Part shown: in pieces, positions 49,680 to 60,522 of the stretch
Numbering within the stretch: the stretch's first letter is position 1
Layout of the letters: each line of letters begins with the position of its first letter
Assembly: GCA_958298945.1 (NCBI GenBank)
Contig: OY282609.1
Coordinates: 15,420,326 to 15,484,325 of the forward strand
Length of the DNA: 64,000 bases
Reading direction: 5' to 3'
DNA from: Atherix ibis
Lineage: Eukaryota; Arthropoda; Insecta; Diptera; Athericidae
The notes under the pieces: generated by a model
Database searches by the model: none
What the model saw: the letters and a program-made list of their open reading frames with translations, nothing else
Told to the model about the DNA's origin: nothing
Position numbers and translations under genes: made by a program

Positions 49680-51399
49680 ATGAAAGTATTGGTAAGTCCT
49701 TTCATGGCATCCTGAAAAGCTACAGACACAATATCGGTTCTATTTTTATTTACAATTTTGTCAACGATATTAAAAAAATAAATAACAGAAAAAGTTTCGT
49801 GAAAATCGAATAGTAATCGTGTGAACATTCAAATCGAATATATGGATTACTTTATATCATAATATAAAAATAATTTAGCCAATCCTAATTAATGGTATCA
49901 ATAAAAAAAAAAACGTAATCAATTTGGATAATGTACCGTGAAAATGTGTTTAAATTTTTTTGTTCAAAATTTTATTATAATTTTAATTGATCTCTAATTA
50001 TTTTGGCGGAATCCCTAAAAGAAAATGGAATTATTTGAAACATTGGATATACAGAAATATGGAGAGTTTTTGCATTATTGTTGAAGATAGTTTCCATTTC
50101 ATTTGATATAATTAACTGTAAAAGGATAAAGCAGTTTTCTTCAAAATACGTTAACATTATTGTGATTGTGGCTTTTTTTTGTAAAAATTATTTTTCAAAT
50201 ATTTTAATAAGTTTGTGTTATAATATTGATTTTTCTTTTTATGATATAAATCATAGGGCACAGCACTTCTTTTGGCGCTAGTGCTTCTAGCTGTCGCCGA
50301 AGAGGAGAAAAAGCCCGTCGAAGATAAAGCGGCTGAGGATAAAAAAGATCAAGCTGCCGAAGCTTCTGACGATTCTAAAAAACAAGATAAACGAGGACTG
50401 TACCATTTTGGTAATTTCCATGGAGGATTCGAACACCATTTCCACCACCATCATCCTATTAAAGAGGAGAAGATTTTAACGATTGTTAAGAAAATCCCAG
50501 CTCCATATCCAGTCGAAAAAGAGATTCATGTCCCAGTCGAAAAAACCGTTCACTATCCAGTCAAGGTGAAAGTGCCAAAACCATATCCAGTTATCAAGCA
50601 TGTCCCATATCCAGTCAAAGAAATTGTTAAAGTACCTGTTCATATTCCTGCCCCATATCCAGTCGAGAAGAAGGTTCCAGTAGCAGTGCACGTAAAAGTT
50701 GATCGTCCAGTACCAGTCAAAGTGTACGTTCCACAACCCTACCCAGTCGAAAAGAAAGTGCACTATCCAGTAAAAGTACATGTTCCAGCACCATACCCAG
50801 TTGAGAAGAAGGTCCATGTTCCTGTCAAAGTTCATGTTCAAGTTGATAAACCATACCCAGTTGAGAAGATCGTCCACTACCCAGTGAAGGTGCACTATGA
50901 CCGTCCAGTTCCAGTTCACATTAACAAGCCAGTTCCAGTTCATGTAGAGAAACCAGTTCCCTATGAAGTTATCAAAAAGGTTCCATATCCAGTCCATGTT
51001 AAGGTAGATCGTCCAGTTCCAGTCCATGTCGACAAACCAGTACCAGTTCATGTTAAAGTGCATGTACCTGCTCCATACCCAGTCGAAAAGGAGATTCCAG
51101 TCAAAGTTGAAAAGGAAGTCCCATACCCAGTTCACGTCAAGGTAGACCGACCAGTACCAGTTCATATTGAAAAACACATTCCAGAATACCACGAGAAGAA
51201 ATTCGCATACAAAGAGCCCGAATTCATTCACGTCAAGAAAGAAGAATCTCACCAGCACGAAAGTTATGGTGGACATCATGACTTCGGTGGTGGTGAACAC
51301 GACTTTAGCGGTGGTGAACACGACTTTGGTGGTGGTGAACTATCCGGTGGCTATGACTTTAGCGGCCATGACGAAGGAGGACACGGTCATCATCAATAA
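49680..51399 (+). CDS. Secreted Val/Pro-repeat cuticle-type protein 2 (Vajk/CPLCP-like)
   Basis: Exon 1, 49680-49691 (MKVL, donor GTAAGT), and exon 2, 50257-51399 (acceptor ATCATAG), phase 0, 384 residues. Residues 1-18 are the signal peptide (GTALLLALVLLAVA|EEE). Residues 19-50 are an acidic/Lys/Ala segment ending in QDKR-G, in the same position as SKR-G in gene 1. A His cluster (EHHFHHHH) follows, then from about 66 to 320 repeats of [22 protein letters not shown] and similar. The tail has HDFGGGE/HDFSGGE repeats and ends HGHHQ. It lacks the long Gly-rich block of gene 1. The start of the repeat region (PYPVEKxIHVPVEK and [18 protein letters not shown]) is nearly the same in both, so the genes are tandem duplicates in the same orientation, about 18 kb apart. 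An extracellular cuticle role is inferred. Confidence 0.9.
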
Positions 51400-51562
51400 C
51401 TCATCCAAGATTAACAATAATTCGTATACAGTATGCGGTGATATCATAACTACCAAATAAGTAAATCGACACTTCCTGAAACCGACTATACAAAAAAATC
51501 TTCAATCTCTCGAACAAAACCACTTTCGTCAACAACAAAAATCCAACCATTCTCAATAACTT

Positions 51563-51597
51563 TCTCTTTCTCTCTCTATCTCTCTCTCTCTCTCTCA
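51563..51597. repeat. (CT)n microsatellite
   Basis: A run of TCTCTC units with two interruptions lies in the 3' UTR of cuticle-type gene 2. Confidence 0.9.
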
Positions 51598-51827
51598 TCA
51601 AAAACCAACACAACAGAAGAAAAAAAGGACAAAACAAAACAATAGCAATTTCATATTTCTTGATGTATGATGGCAGTGAACCCCAGATACGCATCTCTCT
51701 CATTAGAAATTATAACTACTATTTAAGTATAAGTATTTGTTTTAGTACTCAATTTTTGTATTATTTTCTCATTAATTAAACATTGGACAAATAAGGCGAA
51801 ATACCTCCTGTTCATATTTAAAGGGAA

Positions 51828-51833
51828 AATAAA
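51828..51833 (+). terminator. Poly(A) signal of cuticle-type gene 2
   Basis: AATAAA about 430 nt after the stop. Other copies lie near 51942. Usage is not determined. Confidence 0.5.
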
Positions 51834-51949
51834 ACACCTATTCGCAGGTGGCTATAATTAATAATGAACAGACAAACTGGCAATTCTACAAATCGCATAC
51901 ATAAATGTTTAAATTTTATTTAATTAGAAAATGTACAATTAAATAAATA

Positions 51950-54395
51950 AATAATTTATTAAAAAGAAAAGAAAAAACAAAAAAGGTTTTATTTAGTAAA
52001 AAGTCACAAAATATTTACTCATTTTTTAAGTGTAGTATCCCAAGAATATCTTTCGATTGGAAATATATCATACAGGTACGATGGGAGAAAATCTTTATCG
52101 AGTCGATTTACTTTTACTTTTTCATATCTTCTCTTGCTGAAAGTGCATAATTATGGAAAGATGGAAACAAATACCGAGAATATGATACAGAAAGCTTAAT
52201 AGTGAGTTAGTTGATGCATGTGAGGGGATGTTAGAGGGTCATTAGCCTCATTTTTTAATAATTCATCAAAATAAATTTTATCTCGATTCGGTAAAGCTTA
52301 TACTACACCAACGATGATTTTTTTTTTTGAATATTTCATTTATCATACACTATGTATGTTTGTATGATAGATGGTCAAAAAACAGTTGTTGTAGTGATAT
52401 ACTTAATCTCATAAAAGAAAACACTTTGAAATCTTTATCGAACGAGGAGAAAGTGCACTTTTTAAACTTCACAAATACTTTGGGCAGCTCTTTTCCATTG
52501 GCACCATCCACAAATGATAATAGAAATAATATTCCAATGGCGACATTCCCCATTGATGGACAGATAATAACAAAAACCAACTCTTCAAATCATCAACACT
52601 TTGATAAATTTCCAATTTCCGCAACAATATGTTTCAACAATCAATAAACAAAACATACAAAAAATTATCAAAAAATTTCTCGAATATGTTTTTAATCACT
52701 AATTAATTGTACTGTCAAATGATGTCGAGAAATCAACATAACATTAAATATGCTTGAATTAATAAAAATTCGTAATTAGCCAAGATTTAAATCTTAAGAA
52801 AATGTCCAGGAAGTGATTTACAGTAGATCGCATATGCGAAAGTGTACGGATAAATTATGGAAATATTATTATTAGTTTGGTTGTTTTTTTTTATGTATAT
52901 ATTCGTTCATAATTTAACAATCGAAATCGTTTTTATGTTGAAAAAATTTCCATTTCGAAATCTGGCCAGTTTTCCATTTTATCTTCTTCTTTTTGAATCA
53001 ACGCACCCCCCTTACCATACTCCCAAATAATATCGTATTAAAACAATAACACAACATAATTAAGATATTTTTTGTATCTCTTTTTTGCGGCCTCACAGAT
53101 CTACCACAAACAAATCTTCCAGTGTACTAGTGCACCCAGTCACTGTACAAGTGCAGGTAATGGTAAATTGTAGACCGATTTTCTTATGTAATGATAAAAG
53201 ATATTTTCCATTTTATTGTGGAAAATTTTCTTTTCACCTTTTCTCGACGGTAATTCTTCGGAGGTCTTTCTTCATATTTCAGTGTGGTTGCTGAACAAGT
53301 ATCTGCGTACACAAAAACGTGAAGGTAAATTTTAAGTTTTTTACACGACAACTCAGATCAAATTGTTATATCATAATCCGATGACGCAAAATCATTTACA
53401 ATCTTAATCGAAATCAAAGAAAAAATTGCAAATTTGGGAAAGACGTTTACTTGAACTAGTTTAGCGCAACTTCTTATGAATAACAGCTCCAGCACTTTTG
53501 GTTTAATTCGAACAATTATTTTTAATAGTTGCACTATCGACTCGGTAATGAATAACAATTTTATGACAGCCGATAATTTTTTAGGATTTTTCTTTTCTTT
53601 TTATAATAGTTTTATTACAGCACATCGGGTTTTCTTCATATCGATTTGTGAGGTTGAATATTGAATTTTGCTGTCTCACCTGATAATTGTTGTTACCAAA
53701 GTTTATTAGTAACCAAAGCCGAAAAGAACTAAATTTAAATCTAAAATCGACTGCAGAAGCATTTCTTGATCAAAACTTTCATTGAAAATGGGCATTGGCT
53801 TAAGAAGTAAGTAAATTGTCTTACTAAATAAAAGTACATTTTCGTAACTGAATTTTTTTTTCGCCAGGAAAATTGAGAGATTTTCTAAATGAGTGGCAAT
53901 TTTTATTTAATTTATTACAAGCGAGAAAAAAATCATGAAAAAATCAATTTTCAATTATTTTTAAATTTTGTAAATTATTGCTATTTGCAATTATTAAAAA
54001 CAAAAATTTCCAAAAATATTTATGATAATTTTTAAAATTGAAATTACGAAAATTTATTTAAAAAAATTAAGCTCTTAAAAGTGCTCAAAAATTTGGATTT
54101 TTCATTTTATTTGTAAGCATTTACAATATAAGGGAATATAACACCCAATTAGGATGTCAGAGCAATTATAAACAAGATTTTTGTTAAAAATATAAATTTT
54201 TGTGAAATTCTTATATTTTAGCAGTTTTTTTAAATATAAACAAAAAAAATGTGCTTAATAATTTTCAACAGGAAAAAAGATATTTTGGACTCCTCAGTTT
54301 CTGAATTTGGAACACTTCCTGAAAACATTAAACATTTTTGTTAAAATTATAAATTTCCATAAATTTTTACAGAAAAAATTTATTTTGGGTAAATA
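51950..54395. other. AT-rich intergenic region with one signal-peptide-like minus ORF
   Basis: No secure gene. A minus ORF, 52580 to 52350, contains at its second Met (52550) MGNVAIGILFLLSFVDGANG, which looks like a signal peptide, followed by KELPKVFVKFKKC. It could be a first exon, but no downstream exon could be matched. A plus ORF at 52327-52647 overlaps it. The ORFs at 53085-53294 and 53358-53558 show no domain. From 53.9 to 54.4 kb the DNA is very AT-rich. Confidence 0.4.
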
Positions 54396-55657
54396 TTGGG
54401 TTGGTGCAAAAGTTATGACCGTTTTTTATGATCCCAGGTAAAAAAATTTTTTCTTTATCTTCTTTTAAATGATTGCATTATATAAAGAATGCTTTCCCTC
54501 AACTTTCTATTCAGTTTTGGCCTGGTCAGAATACAGTGAAGAGCTCTTGTATTGTTTCAAAATGTCGGTCGATAAAGTGCATTTACGTCATTGTTTACTT
54601 TATGAATTCCGTAAAGACAATACCGCGAGTGTGGCAACCAAAAACATTTACGAAGTGTATGGAACAGATGTCATCAAAGTTCGGTAGGCACAAAGATGGT
54701 TTACAAAATTCCGATCTGGGGATTTTTCACTAATTGATAAGCCACGTACCGGGCGGCCATTGAAGTCTGATGAGGGCAAGTTAAAAGTCATAATTGACAC
54801 CAATCCACGTCTTACCACCAGGGAGATCGCGTCGATGATGAGAGTCAACAATACAATCGTATTAAGGCATTTGAAGCGTATGGGGATGGTTTCGCGGTAC
54901 GACGTTTGGATACCTCATCAATTGTCGGCTGCCAATTTATTGGATCGTGTTTCAACGTGCGTTGCTTTGAGTGCGAGACAAAAACATGAACCTTTTTTGC
55001 ATCGTTTGGTAACGGGACATGAGAAATCGGTTGTGTACAACAACGTGACAAGAAAAAGACATTGGGTTATACTTGGACAAGCCCCATTAACAACTTCGAA
55101 AGCCGAAATCCATCAAAAAAAAGTTATGCTTTGTGTTTGGTGGGATTGCAAGGGTATTGTGTATTTTGAACTCTTGGAATGCAATCAGACAATTACAGCA
55201 GAACGATATTGTCAGCAATTATCCAAATTTAACATCGCCCTTCAAAAGGATAGACCAGAATTGGTAGACAGAAAAGGGGTAGTGTTTCATCACGACAACG
55301 CGCGACCACATGTGGCTGTAATGACCCAATACAAGCTGAATTGGGACGTTATCAAGCATTCACCGTATTCTCCAGATCTTGCTCCTTCCGATTTCCATTT
55401 ATTCCAATCACTGCAAAATTTTTTAAATGATAAAAAATTTGATACAATAGAGCAGGTAAAAACATCCCTTTCTACATATTTCGCATCAAAATCCAAGGAA
55501 TTTTACACTAATGGTATTAATAAGTTGATAGAAAGATGGGAGGAGGTTATAAGAACGGTTGGAAATTATATAATTGATTAAATAAATAATACAAATCTAA
55601 AAAAAAAATGTTTAATTGTATATGCAAAAAATGGTCATTACTTTTGCACCAACCCAA
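54396..55657 (+). mobile_element. Mariner with near-perfect terminal inverted repeats
   Basis: Both ends begin TTGGGTTGGTGCAAAAGT and the similarity runs about 33 bp with two mismatches. The left flank is TA (54394-54395). The right flank is TT, so one copy of the TA duplication has mutated. The terminal sequence resembles the cecropia-type group that includes Hsmar1 (recalled). Length 1262 bp. Confidence 0.93.
54562..55581 (+). pseudogene. Mariner transposase with one in-frame stop and a lost catalytic Asp
   Basis: The frame runs from MSVDKVHLRHCLLYEF to VGNYIID without a frameshift (340 codons, normal length) and is interrupted only by TAG at 54685-54687. Order: helix-turn-helix 1, RWFTKFRSGDFSL, KPRTGRPLKSDEGK, helix-turn-helix 2 (TTREIASMMRVNNTIV), WIPHQL, the first catalytic region LVTGHEKSVVY, VMLCVWWDCKGIVYFELL, HHDNARPH, and YSPDLAPSDFHLF. 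In the first catalytic block the Asp expected in TGDEKW is His and the Trp is Ser, so the protein would be inactive even without the stop. The other two Asp positions are kept. Confidence 0.9.
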
Positions 55658-57288
55658 TTTTTAGAAAAAAAAATTTTGAATATCCTAAATTTTTAATCTG
55701 AAAACTGATAAAAGCAGTAAAAATACCAAAAATTTCAAATTGCTTTAAAAATTTCCAAAAAAAAATTAAAATTTTTGTTAGCAATGAAAATTACAAATTT
55801 TGTAATTAAAAAACTTTTAGTATTTTGAATATCTGTGCTAGAATAACAGCAGCAAAAAAATTGTATTTCTGTAAAATTTTAAGAAATTATCAAAGCTCTT
55901 TAAGCTCAAATTTTGCAAAAAAAATTGTATTTCTGTACAAAACTGTAAAAATTCAGATGTTTTGCGAAAAGTAAAAACTAAATTTTATGAATAAAAAATC
56001 AGTAAAAATCTTGAAAAATATCCCAGAAAATAAAATTTCATATTTCCTAAACTTCTGAGTTATTAACGATTAAAATATTTTGTATTTTTTCTTTTATTAA
56101 AATAAATTCAAATACCCTGTGAAAAGTAACAACTTATTTTCTAGTAAAGTTTTAAGAAATCTTATAACTTTTTTTTCTTACATAAAAAAAGTTATAAAAT
56201 TTCTTAAAACTGTACTATGAAATAAAATTGTGTATTTGTTGAAGTTTTTATTTTAAAAACAAGTAAAAGACACTCGATTTTGTAATACTCGTAGTAAAAG
56301 TATAAACAGCAAAAATTTAGAATTTTTTTAGCGGTGTTTTTTATTTTTTTTTAAGATAAAGATAATTTTAAATACACACAGCGTACATGTTATACTTAAA
56401 TAAATTTTTAATTGTTCCAAATTTCAAACTTTATAAAAGAAAAATTTTATATTTAAATTATTTGTAATTCTCCCAAAATGTATTTGAATTTCTTATTAAA
56501 AATTAAAAAAAAAAAATAGAGTAAGTCTTTTAGAAAAGTTATCAATAAATAGTTGTTAATAGTTACTCTATAATAGTGATAGTATCTGTGAAATTATTAC
56601 TACGAGTATCAGTTGGGGGCGCTTGCTTTCAATACTATTTGAGCAGCTCATATCAGTTTCGTCTCAAAAGATTTGAAATTCTATAAATTTCGTGTCGTTA
56701 GTTAATGCTATTTAATTTAATATATTTCATCATAATATATATTTTCTTTATTTTTTTTAGAAATGCTTTTCAACAAATTATTGTTAACTACAATCGTTTT
56801 ACTAGTAGGCGAGATTTTTTTTACTACTTTTAATTGAAATTACATAACATAAGTGATGGATGGATGTGAAGTTAGCGGCATTTTTATAATCTTTTTTTAG
56901 AGGTGTGACTTATTTCACTTTAAACCTTTTGATATCGCCTTTTTTAATGTTAATAATGTCACCTGTCTTTCAGCGATGTTAATGAAATTTAACGCTGGCA
57001 TGAAAAACACTAATTTTTCTCTTAATCGAGCCGCCAACATTAGAAGATTGTCTCACACACAACAAAAAATAACCCTCCCTGACATATTACAAATATTCAT
57101 AACTCATGTAGGCGAAGGTAATTGAAAGATATTTTGTTCATGTTTTGCTAAGATTTCCCTTGAAATTTTCCAATTTGACATTTTGCATAAATTCATATGA
57201 TCTTCAATCCAAAAATTTATAATTTGTCATTCGAAAAATAAGAAGAATACTTAAGATAATTTTTAATGAAAAAAATCATTACAATAAT
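55658..57288. other. Downstream flank of the Ance-3-like gene; no supported gene
   Basis: Very AT-rich to 56.5 kb. A possible plus-strand exon at 56974-57117 (after TGTCTTTCAG, open for 47 codons from ATG at 56976, ending at GAAG|GTAATT) and an upstream ATG at 56763 encoding MLFNKLLLTTIVLLVG do not join in frame. I searched the minus strand here for the missing ACE C-terminal motifs (QFQF, CDIY, KPWPDA) and found none. Confidence 0.4.
56141..56219. repeat. Inverted repeat with ~36-nt arms
   Basis: CTAGTAAAGTTTTAAGAAAT followed by CTTATAACTTTTTTTT faces the complementary AAAAAAAGTTATAAAATTTC followed by TTAAAACTGTACTATG, with a loop of about 7 nt and a few mismatches. Confidence 0.75.
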
Positions 57289-60215
57289 ACTCACTTCATA
57301 TATGGAATATTTGCCGGAACATGATATTTTGCGCCAGGATCAAAATCCATTTCCGATCGTAAGACAGGAGGTTTTATTCCGCCATATTGTTCTCTAAATG
57401 AATATATGAAAATTATAATTTTTTGAAAGGAAATGGTTTTTTTTCTACCTTAATATCCAATAATGGCAATTATATTGATTGCTGCTAACTCTTCGATTGA
57501 AGACATCCGACCGCCAAGCTTCCAAGGCAAGTGCAAATGGTAAGAATACAACCTGACATAAAATGAAAAAAAATTAACCGACCATATAAATACAATATCT
57601 TAACTAAAAGGTAAAATACCTTATCGGTTGCCATTGCAAATAAAAAGTTTATGTCATAAGTTGAATCGTCAAGGGACTTTTGTATAAGACCTAAAGTTTG
57701 TAGATGCTTCGGTGTTGATACTGAAAGTGCAATTGCATCACTTATCGCCTCATGGAAAGCTTTAAAACATAATATTTTTTTTTTAGTTATTTGAGTAGTT
57801 ATCATGAAATATTTTGCATATTTCTATAAGTGATGGGATTGAGTTGTGCTTACCAGGATTTGCCCCATCACGAAATACTTTCGGTTGATGACGATAGTTT
57901 AAGAAATATTGCATGTGCGCCATTTCATGATGAACAGACACAAAATCCTTGTGGCTAACGTCAGTGCACATTTTAATACGAAAATCATGCCTAGTACAGA
58001 AATCCCAAGCGGATGGTTGACATTGAATAGGTCGATCTAACGGTCGTTCGATTATCGAATTGATCCAAAATTCCGGAGCCATCGCAGACATGTTCATCGA
58101 TAGGAAAAACTCCTCAGCGACTTGGAACATAATCAGCGGAGTGTATCCTTGTTCCCGCATTGTCGGTGTTACATCAATGAAACTTCTTCCCGGATAAGGA
58201 ATAATAATATCTAAAATATTCGTCCATGTTTGCCCATACATATTTCCAAGGATGTGAGCCGGCAGAGGTGCATTCCGGTTTATCTTATCTGGTCCATAGT
58301 ATTCCCTCAATTTCCGACGGACATACGCATGGATCAACTCGTATAAAGGTTCTATTTCCTGCCAGGCAGCTTCGACATCTTGTTGAAAGTTTAGCGATTC
58401 ATATCCAGAAAACCAATAATCATCAATGCTCGTATAATCTTTTTATATAAAATAATCATTGTAAATAAATGGGGAAATATTGAAAAGCCGTTCTTACTAT
58501 TGGAATATGCAATTTCATTCATCAAATCAATCAGTTGGCCATACAGATCGCGCATTGGTTTCCCAGTTTTTCGTCGCCACTCTGTCCACACATGCTGAAG
58601 TTCATTCCAGTCTCGACTTTTCGACATTATTTCCTTTAAATCTGGTTGTAGGCGAAGTCCACATTGGAATGGTTGCTCGAATTCGCAGACCGATGCCCCA
58701 TTGTATATGGCAAGCATGTCATTTATGAGTCGATTATACTGGAAAATTTTGTTTTCGAACGTTCATATTATAGAAAACGAACAGATTCACCTTAAATGAC
58801 AGATGATTGTATATATAGTACACAATCACAAACTTACTCGATCCAACTGATCAGGTGGAAGTGCACTTGTTCCGACTGTTGAGAGTAGTTTCAATTGCCT
58901 GAAAATATTCGCATCAAAAATGTTCGACTGGTCAATCCTGCCAATGTCCTCCCATAGATTGCGTTGATAGTCAGAATACCTTTGCTGAGCTAGTAGCTTT
59001 TCGATAATTAATAAGAAAAATTAAAAGCTTAAAAAAGAAACCAACTACTATGAGATGACTAAATAATATTCAATGGAGCCTTTTTCTATTTACGCCCGAT
59101 ATTAATATGATACTAATTGCACTTATTTTTGTTAGGTAAATGTAGATAAATTTTTAAAAAAAAAAATTGTCTATTCATGTTGAAAAACAGTAAACTCAAA
59201 TAATTTCCCACTATTGTTTATATAAAATCCGATAAACGAAATGAGAAAAACAAGACACGCGACACATAATCTTATAATAGCAACCGTGAACAAAAAATCC
59301 AGAAAAATAATTTCTGCAATTTTTTATGTCAATGTCAAGTTAATTAAAAAAAATCTCGAAAATAATTGTGGTTTCTGTTTCGTTGAGTATTTTGCCGTGT
59401 CCGAACGTGCGTAACCGGCATAATTGTTATTAAATGACCGAAAAGCCAATAATAAAATATGAACTTACAGCCTCCGCTTGTGTAATCTCGTTGACATCAG
59501 TTTCAAAGTTCCATTGTGACACGACATTTTGATTGCACTCCGCGGAACTCTTGTGATCCGTTTCGGCCAAGAAGCTGCGAACTTTTTCTGTTTCCACAGA
59601 TGAGCGACGTTCCTGGTCGTACCGGAATCTATCTCGATCGCGATCTCCATTGAAACCCTGATTTCCGTAATAATTACGATCACTGCCTTGATTACCATAG
59701 TAATTTGGAGGATGCTGTCCATCATTCGAATGTGGATTCCTTTGATCGTATCCTTGTTGTGGGCTTAAAATTGTTCGATCACGATTTAAATAATACCGAT
59801 TGTAGTCACTCACGTTGTATGCATTACGATCTCTATCAGCGTACCGTGTTCGATCAGAGTTGTCATTGTATCGGTTACGCTAATAAACAAATTTCAGTTA
59901 ACTCTAAAACGTTGAAGCAAAAGAAAAGGTAACAAATCATCTCACCTGTCGATAATCTACATCACGATCATCATCCTCATTATAATCAGGATATGGTGGG
60001 CCATACCGTTGACTGCGATCTTCATCGAAATTGGCTCGATCGTTTGGATGGACACCTGCATAGCTATTAGGGAGGATTTCTAGGTTAGCACTAGGAAGAA
60101 CCGGCAGTGGAGGTAAATCCAATTGTGGTCGCGTTATTCCATTACTTGTTTTCACATAGACGATCACGAAAATAAATATTATTTTTTGGTAAACTTTCAC
60201 CGAATTTAAACTCAT
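57289..60215 (-). CDS. Ance-3: Ance-3-like angiotensin-converting-enzyme homologue, C-terminus not found
   Basis: Eight exons (minus): 60215-59946, 59879-59469, 58996-58838, 58738-58498, 58438-57854, 57759-57620, 57552-57449, 57393-57295. All have GT-AG ends and compatible phases, for 669 codons. A signal peptide ([15 protein letters not shown]) and Pro-rich start are followed by an Arg/Asp/Asn/Tyr-rich extension (residues about 80-190), then the M2 peptidase fold. The zinc motif HEMAH (57929-57915) and the distal Glu in HEAISD are present, as is the chloride/carboxylate-site stretch [11 protein letters not shown]. The usual CHASAW is CQPSAW (58022-58005), so the His-Ala pair that binds substrate is Gln-Pro. 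HEMGH and EAIGD carry Gly-to-Ala and Gly-to-Ser changes. The last ~110 residues of an ACE are not found downstream. Reading past the last donor gives Lys then TGA at 57291-57289. It is probably a low-activity or non-catalytic secreted homologue. The Ance-3 name rests on the altered site and extension, from memory. Confidence 0.85.
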
Positions 60216-60488
60216 TTTTTTGGTATAAATTTTTTTTTAGTACTGAAAATTTTTGTAATTTTGATAATGTGGGTGTCTTTAATATTTTTTAAACTAATTT
60301 TTAAGCAACACGAAGTAATTCCAATTAAAAATTATGTAAAAATTGTAAAAATTCACGGAAATTTCACTTTTATTAATACGAATTTGGTTTTAGTTATATT
60401 GTTTAAAACCACTTAAAATTTATACAAAAAAATATATTGAATTCTATTTGAGAAACCAAACTATAGAAATTTTTGGTTCTAACGTTGG

Positions 60489-60522
60489 TGTCTGATCCAG
60501 GTAAGAATTCAGAACAAACTGA
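60489..60522 (-). promoter_or_regulatory. Initiator plus DPE core promoter of the Ance-3-like gene
   Basis: On the minus strand TATCAGTTTG contains the initiator TCAGTT with the A at 60520. AGACA, matching the DPE consensus RGWYV, occupies exactly +28 to +32 (60493-60489). No TATA box lies 25-35 bp upstream. The start codon is about 305 nt downstream. The exact spacing is what makes this credible. Confidence 0.55.

Noticed and set aside
51401..51703. Minus ORF with LPSYIKK, reminiscent of juvenile-hormone-binding proteins
   Set aside because: It lies within the 3' UTR and CT repeat of the cuticle gene. The resemblance is seven residues and the rest is low complexity.
51760..51815. Minus-strand AGGTATTTCGCCTTATTT as the missing Ance-3-like exon (reads YFALFVQ)
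   Set aside because: It lies in the 3' UTR of the cuticle gene, lacks QFQF and all later ACE motifs, and would need a 5.5-kb intron.
57915..57929. Idea that the Ance-3-like gene has lost zinc binding
   Set aside because: HEMAH and the downstream Glu (HEAISD) are all present. Only the substrate pocket is altered.
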